A stretch of 64,000 nt of DNA, from the NCBI GenBank assembly GCA_963789535.1, contig CAWBKU010000005.1, positions 62,001 to 126,000 of the forward strand. The letters are read 5' to 3'. The position numbers and the translations under genes are program-made. Source of the stretch: CAVXHQ01 sp963789535 (GTDB lineage: Bacteria > Pseudomonadota > Alphaproteobacteria > Rhodobacterales > Rhodobacteraceae). The notes under the pieces are model-generated. The model did not search any database. It saw only the letters and a program-made list of their open reading frames with translations, and had not been told where the DNA came from. This document shows, piece by piece, positions 33,283 through 39,664 of this stretch. Numbering within the stretch: the stretch's first letter is position 1; the number at the start of each line of letters is the position of its first letter.

Positions 33283-33675
33283 TTAGCGGCGCAGGAGATC
33301 CATGAGCGCGGACGACATCTGCCGGATCTGGTCGAACATCTTGAGGTTGGCCTCGTAGCTGCGGCTCGCCTCTCGGGCGTCGGCGATTTCGATCAGCAGG
33401 TTGACGTTGGACCCCTGATAAAAGCCCTGTTCGTCTGCGAGCGGGCTTGCGGGATCATAGATTTCGGACAGCGCGGTCCGGTCGAGGCGGACATCGCCGG
33501 TGGTAACGCTGCCCGGGCGGTCGCCGCGGATCACCTCTTCCTCGAAGGCCACCACCTTGCGGCGGTAGCCCGGGGTATCGGCGTTGGCGACGTTCTCGGA
33601 GACATAGCGGATACGCTGCGCCTGGGCGCGCATCCCGCTCGCGGCGACGGACAGGGCTTCGGAAAAATCGGTCAT
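33283..33675 (-). CDS. flgC: Flagellar proximal rod protein FlgC
   Basis: 130-aa rod protein. N-terminal ALSVAASGMRAQAQRIRYVS and ENVANADTPGYRRKVVAFEE hold the conserved rod motif (NxANxDTPGYRRK), and the C-terminal LLIEIADAREASRSYEANLK with the helix to the end fits FlgC. It lies 11 nt after flgB. First genes of the rod operon; overlapping frames here are not real. Confidence 0.95.
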   Translation of the reverse strand: MTDFSEALSVAASGMRAQAQRIRYVSENVANADTPGYRRKVVAFEEEVIRGDRPGSVTTGDVRLDRTALSEIYDPASPLADEQGFYQGSNVNLLIEIADAREASRSYEANLKMFDQIRQMSSALMDLLRR

Positions 33676-33686
33676 GATCCGGCCCC

Positions 33687-34067
33687 CTAGCGCGACACGG
33701 TGGTGCGCAGCACGGTGAGGGCGTGGCGATAGATCGCCAGCGCCCGGCTGTGCTCGCGTTCCGCCTCGACGCCGGCGACCATCTCGGTCTCGAGGGAGAC
33801 GGCGTTTCCATTCGGCGAGGGCTCGGTCCCGCCGGTGCCGATCCGGGCCGAGGTGGCGGCCATGTCGCCCCCCCTGTGACCGGGCCGCGTGGTGCGCAGG
33901 CTGCCGGTCTCGGTGGCGCGATAGGTCTCGCGGAACGAGGCCATCGTCCGGGCGCGATAGCCGGGCGTGTCGGCGTTGGCGATATTGGTGGCGACCACGG
34001 CCTGCCGCGATCCCGCGTGGCGGGCCATCGCATCGGATATGCGGAACACGTCGAGTGATTCAAACAT
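33687..34067 (-). CDS. flgB: Flagellar basal-body rod protein FlgB
   Basis: 126-aa proximal rod protein and first gene of the nine-gene minus-strand operon reaching 29390. N-terminal SLDVFRISDAMARHAGSRQA and VVATNIANADTPGYRARTMA contain the rod motif. The C-terminal helix EREHSRALAIYRHALTVLRT completes it. A 131-nt divergent spacer with two TTAA half-sites separates it from fliI and probably holds both promoters. Confidence 0.94.
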   Translation of the reverse strand: MFESLDVFRISDAMARHAGSRQAVVATNIANADTPGYRARTMASFRETYRATETGSLRTTRPGHRGGDMAATSARIGTGGTEPSPNGNAVSLETEMVAGVEAEREHSRALAIYRHALTVLRTTVSR

Positions 34068-34089
34068 AAGGGCTTCTCCCTCGCTGGTT

Positions 34090-34129
34090 TCAACGAAGGC
34101 TTAAGGGTGATTCTTTAAGAAGCAGTTGT
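34090..34129. promoter_or_regulatory. Divergent flgB/fliI spacer with weak CtrA-like half sites
   Basis: TCAA-N7-TTAA (34090-34104; read on the minus strand TTAA-N7-TTGA) and TTAA-N7-TTGT (34115-34129) lie between the divergent flgB and fliI starts. Each keeps one perfect TTAA and a degraded second half. CTTAA and TTAAG also form an inverted repeat here (34100-34119). Confidence 0.3.
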
Positions 34130-34198
34130 GATGACCGGGACAATTTTAGCGGTGTCGGTATTTTCCGGCATTTGCCCCCGGAGCAGGAGAGACTTGCG

Positions 34199-35560
34199 AT
34201 GACGACGAGCGAAACGATTCTGGCGCGGATGACCGCGGCCCTCGGCGATGTACGGGGGGCGGCGCCACTTGGCCGCGTGTCTGGCGCGACCGGTGGCGTG
34301 GTGGAGATCACCGGCCTGAGCGATACCGCGCGGCTGGGCGACCGGGTACGGGCTGTGGTGCAGGGGGGTGTCGGCGGAGAAGTCGTGCGCATTGCCGACC
34401 GGACCGTGCAGATCCTGCCCGAGGGGCCTGCCGACGGGCTGGCCGTCGGGGACGCCATGCGCCTCGAGGGGCCGCGGCGTTTCGCGCCCGACGATGGCTG
34501 GATCGGTCGCGTGGTCGACCCCGACGGACTGCCGATCGACGGGCGGCCGTTGTTGCCGGGCACCGGCGCGCGGCGCCTGCGGACGACCCCGCCTGCGCCG
34601 CATCTGCGCCGCGCCATGGGCGGGCGGCTCGAAACCGGGCTGGCGGTGTTCGACACGCTTCTGCCCCTGGTGCGCGGACAGAGGATCGGCCTCTTTGCCG
34701 GGTCGGGCGTCGGCAAGTCGACCCTTCTGGGCGCGCTTGCGCGCGCGGTGGCGGCGGATGTGATCGTGATCGGTCTGGTGGGCGAACGCGGGCGCGAACT
34801 GCGGCACTTCATCGAGGAGGTGCTGGGGCCGGTGGGGATGGCCCGCGCGGTGGTCGTCGCCGCGACATCCGACCGCGCGCCGCAACTGCGCCGCCGCTGC
34901 GCCTGGGCGGCAACGGCGGTGGCCGAGCATTTCCGCGATGCGGGCCTTCAGGTCTTGCTCCTGCTCGACAGTGTCACCCGGTTCGCCGAGGCGCACCGCG
35001 AGGTGGCCGCCGCGGCGGGCGAACCTGCGGCCCTGCGCGGTTTTCCGGCCACCACCGGCCCCGCCATCGCCGGCCTGTGCGAGCGGGCCGGCCCGGGCGA
35101 GGCGGGGCAAGGCGATATCACGGCGGTCTACTCGGTGCTCGTGGCGGGGTCCGACATGGAGGAACCGGTGGCCGACATGTTGCGCGGCGTCCTCGACGGT
35201 CACGTCGTCCTCGACCGGGAAATCGCCGAACGCGGACGGTTTCCGGCGGTCGACGTGCTGCGTTCCGTCTCCCGCTCTCTGCCCGATGCGGCGAGCAGCT
35301 CCGAGAACGCGCTCATCGCGCGGGCGCGGGCGTTGATGGGCACCTATGACCGGGCGGAAATGATGATACAGGCCGGGCTGTATTCCGCAGGGTCGGACAG
35401 CGAGATCGACGCGGCGATGGCGGCACATTCGCTGCTCGAGCAGTTCTTGACGACGTCGGGGGGCACGGTGGGATCGAGCTTTGCGGCATTGGCGACAGCA
35501 CTGACGCCGATGCGCCCGGTCCAACGTCCGGTCCCCGCGGCGCGACGCGGACCTGCATAG
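34199..35560 (+). CDS. fliI: Flagellum-specific ATPase FliI
   Basis: 453-aa ATPase related to the F1 beta subunit. The start ATG 34199 has AGGAGAG about 7 nt upstream. Walker A is FAGSGVGKSTLLGAL; the catalytic segment GLVGERGRELRHFIEEVLG and Walker B VLLLLDSVTRFAEAHREVAA follow, then the type III-ATPase signature PATTGPAIAGLCERAG-like run. It energises unfolding and delivery of export substrates at the FlhA ring with FliH and FliJ. It converges with the DUF1217 gene, leaving only 9 nt between stops. Confidence 0.95.
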   Translation: MTTSETILARMTAALGDVRGAAPLGRVSGATGGVVEITGLSDTARLGDRVRAVVQGGVGGEVVRIADRTVQILPEGPADGLAVGDAMRLEGPRRFAPDDGWIGRVVDPDGLPIDGRPLLPGTGARRLRTTPPAPHLRRAMGGRLETGLAVFDTLLPLVRGQRIGLFAGSGVGKSTLLGALARAVAADVIVIGLVGERGRELRHFIEEVLGPVGMARAVVVAATSDRAPQLRRRCAWAATAVAEHFRDAGLQVLLLLDSVTRFAEAHREVAAAAGEPAALRGFPATTGPAIAGLCERAGPGEAGQGDITAVYSVLVAGSDMEEPVADMLRGVLDGHVVLDREIAERGRFPAVDVLRSVSRSLPDAASSSENALIARARALMGTYDRAEMMIQAGLYSAGSDSEIDAAMAAHSLLEQFLTTSGGTVGSSFAALATALTPMRPVQRPVPAARRGPA

Positions 35561-35569
35561 GACACCGGC

Positions 35570-36367
35570 CTAGAAGAGTCGCGGCGCCGATTGCAGCAGG
35601 GTCAGCGCTGTGGAGCCGCCTGACAGACCGCCGCCGGCGGCGATCTCGGAGCGGATGAGATAGAGGCGGACCAGCTTGTCCTGGAGCGCAGGATCGCTGA
35701 AGTCGGCCACGGTATCGGTGCCGAGGACCGATTGCGCCCGCTCCTTGAAGGCCTCGCGCTGCTGATCGATGTCGATCCGCCCGAAGCTCGACGGGAAGCC
35801 CAGCGCCGTTTCGAACACGGTGCGCAGCGGTGTGTTGCCCATGATGGCGAACCATTTGACGTCGTTCGAGGTGCCGGACCGTATCAGATCGGCAATCTCG
35901 CCGCCGAGGTTCATCGCGAGGCGCATCGAGTTGTCCTGCTCGCCCACGGCCCGCTCGAACTGCTTGGTCGCGTAGCGGGTGAGGATTTCGTCGGCAAAGA
36001 AGCTGAGGCCGGTGCGCGGCGCGATGTTGCCGAACCCGAAGGCAGCAGCGAATTTCTGATACCGTGTGTCGGACAGCCGGTTGGCCAGCGCGTCCGAGCG
36101 GTTGGTCCCGCCTTCGAGGATCTTCTGGATGAACGCCTTCGAATTGATGTCTTCGTCGAGGCCGAAGGCGCCCAGCGCCACCGACAGAAGGCGGCGGTCG
36201 CCGACCAGATCCCCGGCGCTCCTGATGCCGCCGATCTTCTCGCGGAAGTACTCGGTGTCGCGCTTGAACTGGGTGCTCTGGACGAAGGCCTGTTTTTGCG
36301 CGGGCAGAGTGCGTTGCAGGAACTGCCAGCCGGAAAGTCCGGAAAGGGGAATGACCGGCTTGAACAT
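35570..36367 (-). CDS. DUF1217 family flagellar-associated protein
   Basis: 265-aa protein found only in alphaproteobacterial flagellar clusters. It starts MFKPVIPLSGLSGWQFLQRT and shows the family pattern FKRDTEYFREKIGGIRSAGD, RRLLSVALGAFGLDEDINSK, FIQKILEGGTNRSDALANRL and FGNIAPRTGLSFFADEIL. Function is not known. The ATG overlaps the flbT stop as TGATG, and flbT and flaF overlap the same way, so the three are a coupled set behind the flagellin gene. Homology is recognised from the conserved segments. Confidence 0.85.
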   Translation of the reverse strand: MFKPVIPLSGLSGWQFLQRTLPAQKQAFVQSTQFKRDTEYFREKIGGIRSAGDLVGDRRLLSVALGAFGLDEDINSKAFIQKILEGGTNRSDALANRLSDTRYQKFAAAFGFGNIAPRTGLSFFADEILTRYATKQFERAVGEQDNSMRLAMNLGGEIADLIRSGTSNDVKWFAIMGNTPLRTVFETALGFPSSFGRIDIDQQREAFKERAQSVLGTDTVADFSDPALQDKLVRLYLIRSEIAAGGGLSGGSTALTLLQSAPRLF

Positions 36368-36777
36368 CAAGACACCCGGATGACGCCCGCCAGCAGACGC
36401 TCCTCGCGTGGCAGGAGGGTGCGAAGGCGTTTCAGCGCGCGGTAGAAATCGCCCGCGGTGACGGCCTCGGTCGCCTCGCCGAGGACGAGGCGGCTGTCGT
36501 CGTCGATCAGCGCCTGAGAGAGCTGCTCGATCCCGCGGAGGAGCTGGAAACGCGCATCCTCCTCGCTCACGTCGCCCGACAGGACCAGTTGCGCGATATA
36601 GCAGACACGGCGCACCGGGGTATTCACCTCGTCGGGGCGGATCGCGTCGCGCAGGCGCAGGATGTTGGCGCCCGGCGTCAGGATCGACAGGCGCGAGCGT
36701 CGGTCGCCGTTCTCGATCACGGCGCCGTTGACCAGAACCCGTTCTTTCGGGCCGAGCTTGAGGACGAGGCCGGACAT
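36367..36777 (-). CDS. flbT: Flagellin translation regulator FlbT
   Basis: 136-aa protein. In Caulobacter FlbT binds the 5' untranslated leader of flagellin mRNA and lowers its stability until the hook is finished. Markers are SGLVLKLGPKERVLVNGAVI, ENGDRRSRLSILTPGANILR and VCYIAQLVLSGDVSEEDARF. The ATG (36775-36777) overlaps the flaF stop codon, and its own stop overlaps the DUF1217 start. The flagellin gene just upstream has a leader of possible target size. Confidence 0.93.
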   Translation of the reverse strand: MSGLVLKLGPKERVLVNGAVIENGDRRSRLSILTPGANILRLRDAIRPDEVNTPVRRVCYIAQLVLSGDVSEEDARFQLLRGIEQLSQALIDDDSRLVLGEATEAVTAGDFYRALKRLRTLLPREERLLAGVIRVS

Positions 36778-37181
36778 CAGCGTGCTCCCGCGGGTTGGAT
36801 GGAGGCGGCGCCTTCGCCGGCGGCATTGGCGCCGAGGCCGCGCATGACGGCGGTGTTGATGTCGACGAGCACCTGCACGTCGGCCTGACCGCGCAGCACC
36901 TTGCGGCTGTGCAGATCGGTAAATTCGGCGAGGTAGAATATCTGCGCGCGGAGTTTCTGCGGCAGGGCATTGTGCGCGTCCGCGACGTCCGAGGCGAGGA
37001 TCGTCCAGAGTGCCCGGTTGTCGGCGATGACCGCGGCGAGATCGGCGAACTTCTCGGGGGCACGGGCGGCGCTCAGGCGGCGGATGATGCTGCTGAAGGC
37101 CTGGTATTCGGTCGACCGGTCCGTGCGGAGCGGCGATCCCACGGCGGCATAGGCGGCCTGGGCCAGATTTGTGGCGTTCAC
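36777..37181 (-). CDS. flaF: Flagellin synthesis regulator FlaF
   Basis: 134-aa protein that acts as a positive partner/chaperone for flagellin synthesis, opposite to FlbT. Typical segments are NLAQAAYAAVGSPLRTDRST, then EYQAFSSIIRRLSAA and LWTILASDVADAHNALPQKL, RAQIFYLAEFTDLHSRKVL. It follows the flagellin gene on the same strand after a stem-loop (37277-37300), and overlaps flbT as TGATG. Confidence 0.93.
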   Translation of the reverse strand: MNATNLAQAAYAAVGSPLRTDRSTEYQAFSSIIRRLSAARAPEKFADLAAVIADNRALWTILASDVADAHNALPQKLRAQIFYLAEFTDLHSRKVLRGQADVQVLVDINTAVMRGLGANAAGEGAASIQPAGAR

Positions 37182-37276
37182 GTCGTGTCCTTTTCGACAA
37201 CATTATGGAACGGGGCGCGGCTTTGCCGAGACCTGAGGTGTCATGCCGCAACCGGAGCACATGCCCCGGGCGGGGT

Positions 37277-37300
37277 TCAGGCGGCCCGAAGGCCGCCTGA
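37277..37300 (-). terminator. Strong hairpin downstream of the flagellin gene
   Basis: A perfect 10-bp stem (TCAGGCGGCC, 37277-37286; GGCCGCCTGA, 37291-37300) with a four-base loop that reads TTCG on the minus (transcribed) strand. It begins 9 nt after the flagellin stop. No T-run follows on the minus strand, so it may be a partial terminator or RNA stabiliser between flagellin and flaF-flbT. Confidence 0.6.
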
Positions 37301-37308
37301 GTTTGCCC

Positions 37309-38601
37309 TTAGCGGAAGAGCGACAGGATCGACTGCGGCGCCTGGTTGGCGATCGACAGCGACTGCACACCCAGCTGCTGCTGCACCTGGAGCGCCTGGA
37401 GACGGGCCGAGGCCTCTTCCATGTTGGCGTCCACGAGGCTGCCGATACCGGACCTCAACGCGTCGGTGATCTGCGACACGAAAGTGGCCTGGGTCTCGAT
37501 CCGGCCCTGGGCCGAACCGAAGGACGCAGCGGCAGAGATCGAGGTCTGGATCAGGCCCTCGACACCGGCCAGGGCGGCCTTGGCGCCATTGCTGGTCGTC
37601 ACATCGTAGTTCGACATCGCCGACAGACCGCCACCGATGTTGCCGACGGTCGCGCCTGTCGCCGTGGTCGCACCGGTATCGATGCGGGCGGCAATGGTGT
37701 CGAGCGCATCGACAGTCTTGGAGGTGAACGACAGACCTGTCGCGGCCTTGGAGACGTTGATCACGTCGAGGTCGAGGCCGTTTCTGGAGGCGTAGCCGTT
37801 GAACGCGGCGATCAGACCATTCTGCACGTCGGCCAGGGTGTCGCCCTGACGCGAGATATAGAGGATCTTGTTCTGGTCCGCGACAGCCGTGCCGGTGGTG
37901 TAGTTCGCGGCCGTGAACGAGCTGTTGTCGGCGTCGGTGCCTGCCAGACCGATCGAATAGGCGGTGCCGGTGGCGATGCCGGTCGCCGGTACTGTGATCG
38001 CGACGGTGGCCGATGCACCGCCCGTCAGGGCCGCGGTCGCCGTCCCTGCGGTCAGCGCAGTACCGGTGAAGGACGCCGCCCTCGTCCCGAGGTCGTTCTT
38101 GGCTACCGAGATCTTGGACGCAGAAACGCCCGTGCCGGAGCGGTCGAGCGAGGACAGAACGTCGACCTTGTTCTCGCCCACGGTGCGCGAGGTGTTGCCC
38201 AGAAGGCTGAGGCCGTTGAACTGCGCGGCGCCGACGACGGCGCCGATCTGGTCGCGCAGGGCGGTGATGTCGGCCTGGATCTTCGTCCGGTCGACGTTGG
38301 ACTCCTGGCTCGCGACGATCTTGTCCTTCATCTTGGTCAGAAGGTCGGTCACGGTTTCGGAGGCCTGACGGGCGACGGCAACGGTGGATTCGCCCAGCGC
38401 CAGCGACGACGAGATCGCCTTGAAGCCGGCGACGTCGGATTCCATCACCTTCGAGATCGCCCAGATCGCCGAGTTGTCCTTGGCGGAGGCGACCTGCTTG
38501 CCGGTCGAGATCATCGACTGGGTCTTGCCGAGATCGGCGTTGATCGACTTGAGGGTCTGGAGCGCGACCATCGCGCCGTTGTTGGTCAGAATGCTGGACA
38601 T
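37309..38601 (-). CDS. fliC: Flagellin
   Basis: 430-aa filament protein. ATG 38599-38601 (AAGGGAC upstream) starts MSSILTNNGAMVALQTLKSI, the conserved helix of Rhodobacterales flagellins; the frame is open 47 codons further upstream without homology. The N-terminal D0/D1 part (to about 150) contains SAKDNSAIWAISKVMESDVA. The middle (about 170-330) is Ala/Thr/Gly-rich and variable, as expected for the exposed domain. The C-terminus MEEASARLQALQVQQQLGVQ then SLSIANQAPQSILSLFR is complete. A TTAA-N7-TTAG box lies 176 nt upstream. Only one flagellin gene is seen here. Confidence 0.95.
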   Translation of the reverse strand: MSSILTNNGAMVALQTLKSINADLGKTQSMISTGKQVASAKDNSAIWAISKVMESDVAGFKAISSSLALGESTVAVARQASETVTDLLTKMKDKIVASQESNVDRTKIQADITALRDQIGAVVGAAQFNGLSLLGNTSRTVGENKVDVLSSLDRSGTGVSASKISVAKNDLGTRAASFTGTALTAGTATAALTGGASATVAITVPATGIATGTAYSIGLAGTDADNSSFTAANYTTGTAVADQNKILYISRQGDTLADVQNGLIAAFNGYASRNGLDLDVINVSKAATGLSFTSKTVDALDTIAARIDTGATTATGATVGNIGGGLSAMSNYDVTTSNGAKAALAGVEGLIQTSISAAASFGSAQGRIETQATFVSQITDALRSGIGSLVDANMEEASARLQALQVQQQLGVQSLSIANQAPQSILSLFR

Positions 38602-38776
38602 GTTTGGTCCCTTTGCTTGGATGCGCTTTTGCGCGGTGGTTTCAGGATCCCGCCTGCCCCCCGGTCTCGGAGGACGTTCAGCGGCATGAACGGTCGTTCT
38701 GACCCGTGCCGTCCGGCCGCGCTTTCGGGCCGCCTGCGCCATCTGTGTGATGCATCGCCCTTGTCGGCGGTGTCGC

Positions 38777-38791
38777 CTAACACCGTCTTAA
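38777..38791 (-). promoter_or_regulatory. Putative CtrA-type box upstream of flagellin
   Basis: Read on the minus strand: TTAAGACGGTGTTAG, matching TTAA-N7-TTAA with one mismatch in the last base, the same form as in the fliF/fliL spacer. It lies 176 nt before the flagellin start codon. Confidence 0.5.
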
Positions 38792-38872
38792 TGCGCCCGG
38801 TCCCTGTTCCTTCAATTTGCCTCAAGTGGCGCGCCAGTCCCGCTGATCTTGCCGGGGGACCGAAACGACGAA

Positions 38873-38890
38873 GGGCGCCCGTGGGCGCCG
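38873..38890 (-). terminator. Terminator-like hairpin after flgN
   Basis: On the minus strand GGCGCC, loop CACG, GGCGCC, then CTTCGTCGTTTC. It starts about 36 nt after the flgN stop codon and would separate flgJ-flgN from the flagellin transcript. Confidence 0.5.
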
Positions 38891-38925
38891 CTGTCGTCGT
38901 TTCCGGTCGCTTGTCGTGGTGCGCC

Positions 38926-39261
38926 TCAGGCCTTGCGCTCGAACGTCGGGCGGCCGGCGCCGACCCTGGCGCGATCGCCGCCCGGACCATAGGTCTCGAA
39001 CCCGTCGCGGGCGCGGCGCAACGCGCCCATCCGGTCGGCGACCGCCCGCACTCCATCTATCGCCGCCGACAGGAGCGACTGATTGCGCGACACCTCGGCG
39101 GCGATGCGGCGCAGGTCGGCGAGCGGTACGGGCACTTCGGTCAACTTCTCCAGCAGACGCTCTTTTGCCGCGGAAACACGCGAGATTTCGAGGAATGCGC
39201 CCGAAAGGATCGCCGCGCGCTCTTCCTCGAGCAGGCGGGTCAGTTCCATCGTGTCAGACAT
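38926..39261 (-). CDS. FlgN-like flagellar export chaperone
   Basis: 111-aa helical protein. MELTRLLEEERAAILSGAFL and EISRVSAAKERLLEKLTEVP follow the FlgN pattern of a long N-terminal hairpin that binds hook-associated proteins FlgK/FlgL. The C-terminus RRARDGFETYGPGGDRARVG and a basic end is usual for the short alphaproteobacterial form. The ATG overlaps the end of the flgJ-like gene by 8 nt (ATGTCTGA). Its clients FlgK and FlgL are not encoded in this window. Confidence 0.7.
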   Translation of the reverse strand: MSDTMELTRLLEEERAAILSGAFLEISRVSAAKERLLEKLTEVPVPLADLRRIAAEVSRNQSLLSAAIDGVRAVADRMGALRRARDGFETYGPGGDRARVGAGRPTFERKA

Positions 39262-39571
39262 CGTCGCGTCCCCCCATTGCCTGAAACAGCGATTCGGCCA
39301 GTCCGATGCCGCCCGCCTCTACCATGCCGCGCGCCTGCGCCTCGCGCAGGAAGGAGGCAAAGTGCGCCTCGCCCGGACCGCCCCCCATCGACGAGGGCAC
39401 GGCGCCGACACCCGCATCCTCGAGCATCAGAGCCAGGAAACTGGCCTCGAGCGCCTGAGCCGCCGCCCACATCGGCCCGTCGCGCCGGTTGGTGGGAAGA
39501 GCCTGCGAGGGCGCAGCGGACGGGCGCAGCGGATAAGCCGCGGGCCCCGGCGGGGCAGCGAGGTCGACCAT
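39254..39571 (-). CDS. FlgJ-like rod-binding protein (no muramidase domain)
   Basis: 105-aa protein carrying only the rod-cap half of FlgJ. After an Ala/Pro-rich start the core is AAQALEASFLALMLEDAGVG, GEAHFASFLREAQARGMVEA and GGIGLAESLFQAMGG. The start ATG 39569-39571 has a strong AAGGAG 6 nt upstream. The missing cell-wall hydrolase function is likely supplied by the SltF-like enzyme at 24307. First gene of a two-gene unit with flgN; divergent from fliK across 93 nt. Confidence 0.82.
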   Translation of the reverse strand: MVDLAAPPGPAAYPLRPSAAPSQALPTNRRDGPMWAAAQALEASFLALMLEDAGVGAVPSSMGGGPGEAHFASFLREAQARGMVEAGGIGLAESLFQAMGGRDDV

Positions 39572-39664
39572 GGCAATCTCCTTCGGATTCGAACGATTTG
39601 AATGCTTATTGCCGCGAACCGGTAAAGGATCGGTAAGTTTTCGCGACAATACGTAGGGGGACAT

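Larger units (their letters stand above)
38602..38925. other. Intergenic region: flagellin leader, CtrA-type box and flgN terminator
   Basis: 324 nt between the flgN stop and the flagellin ATG, both genes on the minus strand. It contains a terminator hairpin (38873-38890) just after flgN, a TTAA-N7-TTAG box (38777-38791) and about 150-175 nt that would be the flagellin 5' leader, the probable FlbT target. No ORF here looks real. Confidence 0.6.
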
